From Symbiodinium natans (lineage: Eukaryota; Sar; Dinophyceae; Suessiales; Symbiodiniaceae), in contig CAJNDS010002284.1 in assembly GCA_905221605.1 (NCBI GenBank), positions 404,175 through 468,174 of the forward strand: a stretch of DNA of 64,000 bases. The letters run 5' to 3'. A model generated the notes under the pieces. That model saw nothing but the letters and a program-made list of their open reading frames with translations, did no database searches and was not told the DNA's origin. Both the position numbers and the translations under genes were made by a program. Below, piece after piece: positions 31,901-40,526 of the stretch; position 1 is the stretch's first letter, and each line of letters begins with the position of its first letter.

Positions 31901-34900
31901 GAGTTTGCTGATGATCTTGCCTTCCTGAGTCCTCGAGATTTGGTAGAGAATGGCATTCAACGGCAGGTTGCTGAGGACCTGTTTCAGCATGAAGGTGTCC
32001 TGTATGAAGTCCACGCCTCTACGGGAGTCCAGGGTGTTCGGCTGGAAGAAGAACAGATTGAGGAACTTGCGTTCTCTTTATATGCATCTTGGCAGGCGGG
32101 AGAACCGGTGAGTGATGAAGAGTACGACCCCGAAGTCCAACAAAGATTCCATGGCATGGTGCGTAGGCGGCGCCAAGGTGCTGCAAACATGTGTTGTGTC
32201 TCGGGCAATCGTGTTGAGAGTGATGGTTTTGTTCTCGTTGACAGCGGGGCCAACGAAGTGCTCCGTCCACAGACTAAGCGGCAATCCTCATTAGGTGAAG
32301 AAACGCTTCAGGTCACTCTCGCGTCAGGGTCGCAGTGCGCAGCCACCTTGAACAAACATGGAGAGGTGTGCATGATCTCAGAGAATGGAGCCAAGGGAGA
32401 GTGGATCGTTGGAGTTAGGAAGATCATCGACATAGGAGGGGCTTTCAATTGGGACCAGAAGGGCGCTAGAATCTCGTACCCACATCCTTTCGAACACGCT
32501 AGGATTGTGAATGTTGACTGCGTTGTCACCAATGGCCTACCGTACATGAGATGGTCTGATTTCAAACTTGCGCGTATTGCACTCAGCAAGCATTATCGGA
32601 TGCAGCAGAAGAGCATTTGCAGTCACAAGGTTGTCACTGACATTCCCGAAATCCCTGTGATTCCCCCGGAGAGCCAGGTCATTGACTGGGTTGATGTGTT
32701 GGAGTTTCAGGAGGAGTCAGGGGATCACATTCAGGGATGCAAGGCTGTCGAAGTAATAACCAGTGAATCCTTTGCCGAAAAACTGCTTGAAAGGGATCAT
32801 GTGGAGCATCATGAGGTTTTGGCAGCTGTGAAGATGGCAGATCTAAAGCCCTTGATCCTTCGTAGGAGCTCTAAGGTGGTAGGAGAACCATCGGTCGCGA
32901 AGCTGTGGGTCTTCGGGTCCTATGTTAGGGGCGGTCTGTGTGGAATCACGCGTGTCACCAAGCAGCACCCTTTCCTCACCAAACTTGCCACTAAGTTTAT
33001 GAAGCAGCACACTGAGAATCCCTTTATGGCTATTGCTATAGCTGAGGATGTAGCTTTCAAGCCGCACCGTGATCCAAACGACGGCTCATTTGATTCCACG
33101 ATTGTAGGTCTGAGTAGCTTTCAGGGCGGCCATCTGTGGACTGAAAATGCATCGAGTGACCTGGATGAGGACCAGGCAGTGTGGCGGTACACAGAAACGG
33201 ATTCCGCACCTATTCCTGGAAAGCTCCACAGACTCGACGATGGTAGAGCAGCTTCTTTCTGTGCCACTCGTTGGCACGGTACAGAACCCTATGTTGGCAA
33301 CAGAGTAGTGATGATTTCATACATCCCCAAAGGATGGAAGGCCATCGATTTGAACATGCGATGTCGACTTGAACAGCTGGGCTTCCAACTGCCACGTCAG
33401 GATCTGGAGACGAGACTTTGCGCAGCCAGTGACGCAGATGTTGCAGCTTTCAAAGCTTTGATTGCTCAGTCGTCAGAGGTCTTCTTGAACCCTGGAGCCG
33501 CAGTCACACTTGAGGAGCGAAACACACTTCAGCATGACACATACAAGCACAGTCAGCAGAAACATCCTTCCTCTCCTCTTTCTCCTGATGATGGTGATGA
33601 TGATGAAGGGATTGAGGGTCGGGATGGCGTTTTGGGATGTGAGGGTTATGTTGGGGACGGGGTTCGTAGCGAGACAGAGCATCCATGGAAGAGCGCCTGT
33701 GACTTGGACTTGAAATCTCCCCTCACACCCTCCCCTGAGGATGCTGTGCGAAAGGCTTGCCGGGAAGGTTTGTATGACAAGAGGAATCATGCCAGCGTGC
33801 AGGCGAGAGGCCATCGTCGGCCCCACAGAAAATTGCCTGCAAAAGACATCAACGACGGGGTGATCTCGATTGACTTGAGTGGGCCACATAAGGAGTCATT
33901 TGCAGGGAATCGTTACGCTTTAGTTGCGTGTGCACACATTGCTGAGGGCCTTGATTTGCCTTTTGTGCGAGGGATTCGCACTAAGGAGGCAGCAGTTGTG
34001 ACAGAGGCGCTGCGAGATATCTTGAATCAGCTGGTGTCAATGGCTGAAGGGCAACAAATCACTTTCCGGATTCATTCTGATCAGGGTCGTGAGTTCACTG
34101 CTCGCCTGTCCGCTGAACAGCTTAAGACTTATAACCACTATCGTACTTTTGCGGTCCCTTACTCACATCAATCAAACGGGCGAGTAGAGAACTTGATCGA
34201 CCAACTGAAAACGTCAACTGCCACAATGCTCTTGGGAGGGAAGCTGGATATGAGGTTCTGGGATGAACTAATGGTTCATGCTGCAAAACTTCGGCGCATG
34301 AGAGCGTTGAACCTGAAGATCCCCAAAGACCTTCCAGCTCCAGGTGACTACGTGTTGTCGCGACTGCCTAGGGATCAGATGCCAGACTTCCGAGATCGGA
34401 CCGAGCCTGGAGTTTTCCTGGGTTTGTCGGAACATGTGGCAAACGGTTCTAAAGTGTTGGTGGAGCGTGACGGAAGAGTTCTTGTGCGGTATGCTCGGTT
34501 ACCGATACTGCTTGACAGAGAGAAGCCACGGTGGAGACTCGTGGAGAATCCTGGTAGTGATCAGAAGACCTGGGTTTCGGATAAAGGGCAAATTGCATGG
34601 GCTGCACCATCCGATACGGACATCTTGACGGTGGAGGAAAAGCTAGGATGCAACATCGCAAGTCCGGATGAGGTGTTTGTGAGACTGAACAACTTGCTTG
34701 AGAAGACTCGAGGGTCTGAGGTTGAAAAGGAGATTTTCAATTTGTTCAGTCATGGCATCATCGCTCAGCTCCCAGAAGTTGCAGAGGCCCACATGGTTAG
34801 AACACATGAAGCTGGCGAGGAGGTTGAGGAGGAGCCTCACCCAGCAGATGAGAGTGAAGACTCATTTGGACACAAGTTCATGAAGTTTGTTGCTAGCCGG

Positions 34901-36769
34901 GCGGTGTCTGCTCCAGATGTTTCTGCGCCCGATAAGTCCGAGAAGTACATCACAAGGACCGACGAAGATGAACAAGAAGCAGAAGAGATTTTTCAAAACT
35001 TGTTGCGTGAAGCACAGCAACGTCGTGGATCAGCAGAGGTTGTGCCTAACTCCGTCTTGACAGGTGAACGTGCTGAAAAATGGATTGAAGCAGTCCAGAA
35101 GGAATTGACCAGTGTAGAGAGCAAGGACGTTTTATTGCCTGTCCGACAGGGCTATGAACGAGAGGATCTACACTTGGAGGCTGGTGAAGAGATTCCCCGA
35201 ACCATCCCAATGAAGCTTGTGCTATCCGAGAAACCGCTTACAGAACCTGACAGCTCTGCGAATTGCGATACAGATGGGCAAGGGTTTTTAGCGAAAGCAC
35301 GTTTGGTTGCATGTGGCAATTTTCAAAACAATGAGTTCGCGAAGGACGAGCTATCAACCGAGAATGTGCCGTCCTGGATTGTGCGGACCATGTACCATAA
35401 GCTTGCTCAGGAACCAACTTGGATAGCAGGTGCGGCGGACATCTCAACGGCATTCCTGAACACTGTGCTTCGACGTGGTGAAGCACCGCTTTTGGATCCA
35501 CCGGCTATCTTGAAACGCTTGAAGCTGGTACCTCATGGGGTGAAGTATCTTCCTTTGCGGGCGTTGTATGGACTTCGGATCTCGCCCAAGGAATGGGCTA
35601 AAGACCGGGACTCAACCTTGAACGGGAGTGTTCTTGAGCCTCGTGAGGGAGATGAGATGCCAGCAGTGCGGCTTGAGCCGCTTGATATTTGTGAGGGCCT
35701 TTGGCGACTGATTGATGTGGCATCGGGCCAAGTGACGGGATTACTTACTTTGTACGTGGATGACGTGCTCGTTGTAGGGTGTCCTGAAATGGTATCACGA
35801 TGCCTGGAGTTTATCGGCCAGAAGTGGGCTATGAAGCTCCAAGGGTTCATTAGTCGTGAAGAGAGAACAATCAAGTGTGGAAGTTTGGGACAGCTTGAGC
35901 GCAAAACAGAGCTTGTTTTCCTTGGGGTGCAAATGAGTTTCAACATGGAGGGCGATGTCATCATCAGTCAGCGCGCGTGGATTCTACAGGAACTCCATCG
36001 ACGACAGTGGCTACACCTTAAGGGCTGCGCAACTCTACCACAGCTTGAACTCAACGACGATGAAGTCAAGGATGAGGCCTATGAGCAGAATAAGCTTGAG
36101 TGCCAGCGAGAGCTAGGAACGCTCTTGTGGATGAGTACAAGATCACGGCCTGACATCGCCAGTACGGTTGGGATCTTGGCGTCGGAGTTGACTCATAGAC
36201 CAAAACGGGTTTTGCAGTTGATTCGTCATGTGTGGCGTTACATCCGCGGAACATTGAACGTCTGTTTGACCTACAAAGCGCAGAAAAACATTCAGGAGTT
36301 CACGTGTTACAGTGACGCTTCGTTTGCACCCACAGCTGGAAGGTCGAGATCTGGCATGGTCTACATGCTAGGATCTAGCATTCTTGATTGGGCTTCCACG
36401 AAGCAAACACTGACGTCATGGTCAGCTACCGAAGCGGAAACGGTTGCTATGTCAGAATGCTTAAGTCAGGGTGGACGCATGCAAGACACAGTGAACCAGC
36501 TGATTGGAGTGACGCTTCCCATCATGTTGCGATGCGACAATGCAGCTGCCATCATCTTAGCTTTGAGAGAATCCCTGCAGCCCCTGAAATGGAAAACGCG
36601 AGGCGTGGCGCTTCGGGCGAGCTGGTTGAGGGATTCCATTAGGGATCTCGAAGCTGGCGTTACCCACGAGCCGGGGGCAACCCTGGTAGCAGATTTACTC
36701 ACGAAAACCCTCCCTCGAGTTCGGCTGCAAACTCTCAGAGAGAAGGTTGGACTTCTTGAACGAACTTGA
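28853..36769 (+). CDS. Gag-Pol polyprotein of a Ty1/copia retrotransposon, 2638 aa
   Basis: A single polyprotein supplies particle, protease, integrase, reverse transcriptase and RNase H. Start: the frame opens after a TGA at 28829; the first ATG is 28853 (GAGATGG), inside the 5' LTR; a later in-frame ATG (28982) is codon 44. Residues, counted from 28853: coiled coil about 85-290; helical capsid-like Gag about 424-656; CCCH zinc finger C698-x8-C707-x5-C713-x3-H717; Lys/Ala/Gly-rich tail about 721-793; acidic Ser-rich linker about 816-856; uncharacterised, partly SAM-like region to about 1110; protease D1130-S-G-A; Fe(II)/2OG oxygenase-like H1405-R-D1407, GGHLW, H1475, R1484; integrase D1674, D1743, E1779 (D-35-E); reverse transcriptase D2196 and Y2301-V-D-D; RNase H D2488, E2527, D2562. 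I cannot find the HHCC finger usual before the integrase core. Copia polyproteins are usually about 1400 residues. There is no stop, frameshift or missing pol catalytic residue, so it is probably functional. Confidence 0.96.
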   Translation: MAGDTDDLSRVLMNDVPLQMLPQSPTPSHFSRITESSPDQHQGMSPNAPSNPAEAQQQQHQRSSLSVSGQGTQVGDVVMNTPGAEFLVRQMNEIRSANGDVVRMMRQLEGNHWDLIAMTGMDQVQQNLEGIRHEMERRTNLLGTGLTTTVAGIEQLRDAALQSRQAYGQVSEACSTLTSQMNELATAVRHLSQRVDDLEGQVFLQDAVSKQVNEIRDRIAALEFQAVAGGEWPEAERKIFLKEHKLQSDKTSLCIHDLQEQVRQLNEKTQEEKRGSSTQLALVLERVVGVEKICKKLRERDEEIQGHLSHVIPQSIASDAGPQQESQAPASLGEPQTFSIGSGTPLQVNERSGEDDWWEAYDDRPISSWLTKPPGLPMESAWMNEGWGANAPTQPPPLPKEFRSSSQDGFHLDGHELRVAGGQWKLMKEFPRILEPRGQAWERGLQFSQYATEMVSVASCIGAGFGKFVRHQIDAALGRFQRRMDAGVHDPDVPPVASGCEEFESRLAMTLLSQTSDDIKRGVIESAAGQVVPSLTILEAILERYQPGGIEEKSSLTSFLRNLPQANTFTECLATLRRLKLATSRILVLGLPSHPPHEAISSLNHMVKTLEKKSPTLSTRLNLLRLRPEILNPTEEGVSLLQTAIEAEARRLAAEEFSKPHHPKGSDAGTGEYEITAAKGKGKGKKGKPTGDTKSTPCAFFNTERGCLKGKDCEYWHGDPKGAKAKGKGKGKEDSKTRAAAKEAEAKAKEKAEAREAKAKAKAAAKEAAARDKPDPKAKPGAKAKAAALVGAEAKSATCYRVCANMALRENDQPSDDGISSSSELSELDGVRSDDLTPSEFGDEFQEESDDEPGPWMWSLRLTCLEWKMWTHPGNIVTRAHAEFEHIDDYRSVEHGAWILHRAGQLDELPAVLNDEWTVTAVHNVLVLDPVTRVFKGAFAFELERVDVQSKLRFVVAVERNQPYVEPWPEDVWFNECMRFGFGAPTGHVRDRIPLEEMLNGHGFGHLAETLGLLGAEFADDLAFLSPRDLVENGIQRQVAEDLFQHEGVLYEVHASTGVQGVRLEEEQIEELAFSLYASWQAGEPVSDEEYDPEVQQRFHGMVRRRRQGAANMCCVSGNRVESDGFVLVDSGANEVLRPQTKRQSSLGEETLQVTLASGSQCAATLNKHGEVCMISENGAKGEWIVGVRKIIDIGGAFNWDQKGARISYPHPFEHARIVNVDCVVTNGLPYMRWSDFKLARIALSKHYRMQQKSICSHKVVTDIPEIPVIPPESQVIDWVDVLEFQEESGDHIQGCKAVEVITSESFAEKLLERDHVEHHEVLAAVKMADLKPLILRRSSKVVGEPSVAKLWVFGSYVRGGLCGITRVTKQHPFLTKLATKFMKQHTENPFMAIAIAEDVAFKPHRDPNDGSFDSTIVGLSSFQGGHLWTENASSDLDEDQAVWRYTETDSAPIPGKLHRLDDGRAASFCATRWHGTEPYVGNRVVMISYIPKGWKAIDLNMRCRLEQLGFQLPRQDLETRLCAASDADVAAFKALIAQSSEVFLNPGAAVTLEERNTLQHDTYKHSQQKHPSSPLSPDDGDDDEGIEGRDGVLGCEGYVGDGVRSETEHPWKSACDLDLKSPLTPSPEDAVRKACREGLYDKRNHASVQARGHRRPHRKLPAKDINDGVISIDLSGPHKESFAGNRYALVACAHIAEGLDLPFVRGIRTKEAAVVTEALRDILNQLVSMAEGQQITFRIHSDQGREFTARLSAEQLKTYNHYRTFAVPYSHQSNGRVENLIDQLKTSTATMLLGGKLDMRFWDELMVHAAKLRRMRALNLKIPKDLPAPGDYVLSRLPRDQMPDFRDRTEPGVFLGLSEHVANGSKVLVERDGRVLVRYARLPILLDREKPRWRLVENPGSDQKTWVSDKGQIAWAAPSDTDILTVEEKLGCNIASPDEVFVRLNNLLEKTRGSEVEKEIFNLFSHGIIAQLPEVAEAHMVRTHEAGEEVEEEPHPADESEDSFGHKFMKFVASRAVSAPDVSAPDKSEKYITRTDEDEQEAEEIFQNLLREAQQRRGSAEVVPNSVLTGERAEKWIEAVQKELTSVESKDVLLPVRQGYEREDLHLEAGEEIPRTIPMKLVLSEKPLTEPDSSANCDTDGQGFLAKARLVACGNFQNNEFAKDELSTENVPSWIVRTMYHKLAQEPTWIAGAADISTAFLNTVLRRGEAPLLDPPAILKRLKLVPHGVKYLPLRALYGLRISPKEWAKDRDSTLNGSVLEPREGDEMPAVRLEPLDICEGLWRLIDVASGQVTGLLTLYVDDVLVVGCPEMVSRCLEFIGQKWAMKLQGFISREERTIKCGSLGQLERKTELVFLGVQMSFNMEGDVIISQRAWILQELHRRQWLHLKGCATLPQLELNDDEVKDEAYEQNKLECQRELGTLLWMSTRSRPDIASTVGILASELTHRPKRVLQLIRHVWRYIRGTLNVCLTYKAQKNIQEFTCYSDASFAPTAGRSRSGMVYMLGSSILDWASTKQTLTSWSATEAETVAMSECLSQGGRMQDTVNQLIGVTLPIMLRCDNAAAIILALRESLQPLKWKTRGVALRASWLRDSIRDLEAGVTHEPGATLVADLLTKTLPRVRLQTLREKVGLLERT
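28978..28995 (+). promoter_or_regulatory. Possible primer-binding site, inside the coding frame
   Basis: The bases right after the 5' LTR (GGGTATGAGCCCAAAC) are where the minus-strand primer tRNA should pair. The start resembles TGGTAT, common where the initiator-Met tRNA is used, but the match is incomplete. As the frame starts in the LTR, any site here is translated, as in Ty1. Confidence 0.25.
30944..31003 (+). other. CCCH zinc-finger segment of Gag
   Basis: The spacing is C-x8-C-x5-C-x3-H, exactly that of the RNA-binding tristetraprolin-type CCCH finger. Ordinary retrotransposon Gag carries the CCHC knuckle C-x2-C-x4-H-x4-C, which I do not see. It is followed at once by the lysine/alanine-rich tail, so the two together probably form the nucleic-acid-binding part of Gag. 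Confidence 0.75.
32900..33345 (+). other. Fe(II)/2-oxoglutarate dioxygenase-like domain within the polyprotein
   Basis: Between protease and integrase the polyprotein has the layout of a double-stranded beta-helix oxygenase: FKPHRDPND (H1405, D1407: two iron ligands), then FQGGHLW (the usual GG-x-L strand), then RWHGTEPYVGNRVVMISY (H1475, third iron ligand; R1484 nine residues on, the position that binds 2-oxoglutarate). The 70-residue gap between the histidines and the H-x8-R spacing fit the superfamily (prolyl hydroxylase, AlkB, TET/JBP). Which subfamily, and whether protein, RNA or DNA is the substrate, cannot be told from sequence alone. Confidence 0.7.
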
Positions 36770-37004
36770 CGCGCTTCGCATTGCTAACGGGAGCAATGGA
36801 AGAAGTTCTACTTTTGCTTCACTGGTGGCCTTTGTCCTGCATAAACGGTTCGGGTCCACTTGTGCTAATCTTTCCTTAGAAGCTCTGCCGAAGGAATAGT
36901 CCAGCAGAGTTGATGCATGAGCGCTTTTGGGGGCCCAGAGAGCAGTGCCTGAAGGGTGCTGCGAGCATCAAGATTTGACATTTGAAACTCCCAGCAAGGA
37001 GGAG
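36770..37004 (+). other. Retrotransposon 3' untranslated stretch with polypurine tract
   Basis: 235 bp between the stop codon and the 3' LTR. It ends with the purine run AAGGAGGAG (36996-37004) directly against the TG of the LTR, the expected place and composition for the plus-strand primer. No further frame of note is present. Confidence 0.8.
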
Positions 37005-37459
37005 TGTTTGTGTAAAGAGGCACTCATGTTCACTTGAAGCATCAGCCCCTGCGCAAGGATGACACGCTGAGCGCGTCCACTGAGGTCTTAACCATAAACT
37101 ATGCCAACGATGTTGGCTCAAGTCTCGGAGCAAATGCACGGAGTGCAGCTTGGTTTTCGGGTTCTTTCGGGTTCTTCCGGGTTTTGGGGTTTGGTTTCCT
37201 CTTCCCGGTACCCTAGTCCCACCCCCTGTCCTGGTACCCTAGTCCTGCGACCCAGTCCAGGGTGTGAAGGGTGCGTTCGTTCAGGGGTTCAGGGCTAAGA
37301 AGGTGGTTGATGATTGAGGTCCAAGGCGGAAGAGATGGCGGGGGATACTGATGATTTATCTAGGGTTTTGATGAACGATGTTCCTCTCCAGATGCTGCCT
37401 CAATCTCCCACTCCATCACACTTCAGCAGAATCACCGAAAGCAGCCCTGACCAACATCA
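37005..37459 (+). repeat. 3' LTR (455 bp, TG...CA)
   Basis: Same length as the 5' LTR and no difference by eye. It also repeats the beginning of the coding frame: ATG at 37335 followed by 43 codons, ending at a TAA (37464-37466) created by the joined flank. Confidence 0.96.
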
Positions 37460-37466
37460 CCTGTAA
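37335..37466 (+). pseudogene. LTR-borne copy of the polyprotein start (43 codons)
   Basis: Because the frame begins in the LTR, the 3' LTR holds a second copy of its first 42 codons (MAGDTDDLS...). It reads out of the LTR for one codon and stops in host DNA. It would only matter if the 3' LTR drives transcription into the flank. Confidence 0.7.
37460..37464. repeat. Target-site duplication, right copy (CCTGT)
   Basis: Matches 28518-28522 exactly. Confidence 0.95.
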
Positions 37467-37700
37467 AGGGCTTTGGCACTAGGCTCAGGGGCTGCAAAGG
37501 ATACCCGCGTAGCTTCGGATGGTTTCGGCCTCGCGGGAAAACACCCCAAGCCACAACACCCCAAAAAAAACCCTGCAAACCCCCCGGAAAACCCCGAAGA
37601 AACTCAGAAGACCCTGAAACATGCGACGGGACTTCCCCTGCAAGGGGCCTTCCCTTCAGGCGAGGGGCCTTCCCCCCGAAAAGCCCCGGAAAACCCTCTG
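37465..37700. other. Unique flank right of the retrotransposon
   Basis: No gene. A short duplication GGGGCCTTCCC occurs twice at about 37,645-37,675. Confidence 0.4.
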
Positions 37701-38050
37701 AAACCCTAAACCCTAAACCCTAAACCCTAAACTCTGACAGCTGCGCCAGGCCGCTCTGCACCTCAGAGGCCGCAGCTCGACATCTGCCGGAGCCGCTGCC
37801 TCGACCACTTCCAGGGATTTAGGGTCTAGGGTTTAGGGTTTAGGGTTTAGGGTTTAGGGTTTTAGGGGTTTAGGGGTTTAGGGGTTTAGGGTGTAGGGGT
37901 TTAGGGGCTTATTTAGGGGTTTAGGGCCAGACAAAAGCAGCGAGGAGCAGAAAACAGCAGAGAAGACCAGACAAAAGCAGCGAAGAGAAATGGGTTTAGG
38001 GTTTAGGGTTTAGGGTTGAGTAGCTGGGTTTAGGGTTGAGAAGTTAGGGT
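37701..38050. repeat. Telomere-like tracts in both orientations plus a short direct repeat
   Basis: 37701-37732 is CCCTAAA; 37817-37927 is TTTAGGG passing into the octamer TTTAGGGG; 37990-38050 is decayed TTTAGGG. Between the last two, CCAGACAAAAGCAGCGA occurs twice (about 37,927 and 37,968). Confidence 0.8.
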
Positions 38051-38458
38051 TTCGCGTGCTGAAGGCCCCGAACAAAAGCAGCTTCGGGTCAGAACCGACC
38101 ACGCAACCGCAGAAGTAAAAGAATGAAAAATAAGAAACACGCAAATAAACGCACAAAATACAACAAAGAAAGAAAGAAGAAAATCAAAATATTTAAAAGA
38201 ACATAAATTATACTGTAAAAAACAGACATGTACTGAGAGCAGTATCGGGGCGTAGGAGATCTTTTGAAGAGGAGGTAATTATGTTCGTTTTGGAAGGCGC
38301 TGGGGGAAAGTTTAGGAGGAGGAGGACTGCCAGAATCAGGCGCTTTTGCGAACATCCCGGAACCCGACACTTCCTGACCTGAGGCCCCCCGCTGCATGTC
38401 GCTGTCGCAGGGTTCCGGCGTGAACTCGAAGTAGAAGTTGTCGAACCTGCGGAGCTGT

Positions 38459-38560
38459 TGAGGGTTTAGGGTTTAGGGTTTAGGGTTTAGGGTTTAGGGT
38501 TTAGGGTTTAGGGTTTAGGGTTTAGGGTTTAGGGTTTAGGGTGTAGGGTTTAGGGTTTGG
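38459..38560 (+). repeat. TTTAGGG tract
   Basis: About thirteen heptamers, nearly all exact. Confidence 0.92.
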
Positions 38561-40482
38561 GTTTTTTGGCGAGTTTGCTGCTGAAGGCCAGCTTGAGGAC
38601 CCTGAAACACTCAAGGGCCCCTCCCGGCCCCTGAATCCATCGTGCCGCCCTCTTTCGAACCCCCCCCCCCAAACAAAAAAAACAAAAAAACAAAAAACAG
38701 AGCCATGGTGTGTCAGTCAGGGCTACGCATGGCTACTCCACCCCTGAACTCTCCCCAAAAAAGATTGACAGACTCTGCGTAGCAACTGCTAAGGGCTGCT
38801 GCGAACAGTGTGCCCAAAAAGTCTCTGGGAGCACCGGCTTCGGAGGCACCGTCGCGAAGTCGAAGTGGTTGTACACCTGGAGGCCAACGTTTTTTCCGCG
38901 GGCTGAGGGTATTGAAGGTTGCGGGTTGAGGGTTGAGGGTTTCAGGCTCAAGGGGCTGAGCCTGCTTGTGGGGCCTGAGCTTTCAGTGAAGGCTTCGGTC
39001 ATGTCATCCCTTACCTACCCCTCTTCTCCTCCCCGAAATTCACCCCCAAGTTCCCATGAATTGGGCTTAGTGAGCCGGAAAGGGGCAGTCCGCTTCGTCT
39101 TCAGCTTATGCGCAAACAAAGTTGGTTCCAAGCCAAGGATCGCCAAAAGTGTTGGTCTGCCCGGGGTGCATAGGGCACCACATGCCGTTGTCCACCTTCG
39201 GGCAGATGTCCACGACGACCTGTGCTTTCGAGGGTGATGCCAAAAGACTCGCTCAAGTTACCGGACTCTGGCCCCCCACTCGCACGCGTGAACGGACGCA
39301 TGAGGGCATGTGACAGCGTGTCCTGGCCAATCGTCCTCGTGCAGTATGTATGTTGTACAAAGGGGGCACGATCGTGTACAAAGAGGCTAAAAAACTGTGA
39401 ATACCAGTGTCTTGGGCATGGTTGCCATGTCAGGTTTGGTTGTGTACCACAGGTTAAAAACGTAATTATATACCCCCTCACCCACCCGTCACCCCGACCC
39501 ATCCCCCAGAAAGAAGACGAGACGGAAGTCATCAGAAGCCCAGAGCTCTGGAACAAAAAGCGCCGAGCCGAATGAATGCATAAAGCCACCAGCCCAACCA
39601 CGTGAACATCCACAGGACGTCTTTTCGGAGGACAGTGGGGTGAAGTAGGGGTTCATCAAATCTCATGGGCCCTGGTCAGGGTGACTCTCGTAGCGCTTAG
39701 CACAGTCTACCCAGTCGACTCCTGATTGTTCCGGGGTACCTAAAACCCAAAACCCTGAACCCGAAACCCCAAAGCCAAAAAGGCAAAGGGGGCCAAACCC
39801 CCCAAGTAAACAGGCATCCGAGGGCTTTCTGCGTCCGAGAGGCAAACTTGTAGACCTCTCAGAACTCAGAACTCGGAGTCCCGTGGAGGGTGGGGTGGGG
39901 TGGGGGGGGGGGGAGGGGGGGAATTGTGAGGGAACTCTTGGCCTCTTCAAAGCCCTCAGCCTAAACCCTCTTGCAGCCCTCATGGAGTCTTTGGGGCTTT
40001 TGGGAGCTGGGACTCATGTGGTTCCGAAAGCCCAACAGTTGTCAAAACAGGCTCTGCATGCCTCAACCACTCAGAGGTTATGAAGCCCTCACAGGCTCAA
40101 CCCTGCTTCCTTTCCCTGCGCCCCTCAGGGCCCCCGAGACCTGGTGGAAGATCTCACTGTCCTTTGGCGTCCACACGTGGAAGCCCCTCGGGAGCTGGCG
40201 GATGAACCTGTGCTTGAGGGATTCTTGCATCGGAAACCCCTCTACATCCATTTAGGGGACTGAAAGAAAGGTATGGCCTTAAGGCCTGCATGGGGGGAGA
40301 GGGGGGGAGGGGGGGGAGGGGGGGGAGGGTGTATGAAAAGGCTGGGGAACGTTGGCCGGCTGGAAGATGGGGACACGATTTTGGAGGCAAAGGGGTGCGC
40401 TTTCAGCCCCTATCCTGCAATCCGAGAGCCTTGCTCCATATTGAGCTGTTGATTCGCTATTGATGCTTCTTCTTTATCATTG

Positions 40483-40483
<1 letters not shown>
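38561..40483. other. Unique stretch, no gene recognised
   Basis: Frames of 175 (38710-39237 plus) and 170 codons (39101-39613 minus) overlap on opposite strands without a domain. G-rich runs lie at 39,890-39,920 and 40,290-40,328. Confidence 0.4.

Positions 40484-40525
<42 letters not shown>
40484..40525. repeat. (TA)n microsatellite
   Basis: About twenty uninterrupted TA units. Confidence 0.93.

Positions 40526-40526
<1 letters not shown>

Larger units (their letters stand above)
28523..37459 (+). mobile_element. Complete Ty1/copia-superfamily LTR retrotransposon
   Basis: An 8937-bp element bounded by two 455-bp LTRs that start TG and end CA, with flanking CCTGT duplications. It carries one uninterrupted coding frame from the 5' LTR to 235 bp before the 3' LTR. 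Order protease-integrase-reverse transcriptase-RNase H places it in Ty1/copia. Intact frame, LTRs without a difference that I can find by eye, and perfect target duplication indicate a very recent insertion that could still be active. At nearly 9 kb it is far larger than the usual 5-kb copia element; the excess lies in the Gag part and between protease and integrase. It carries no telomere-like tracts, unlike the DNA around it. No second copy or fragment is visible in the window. Confidence 0.97.
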
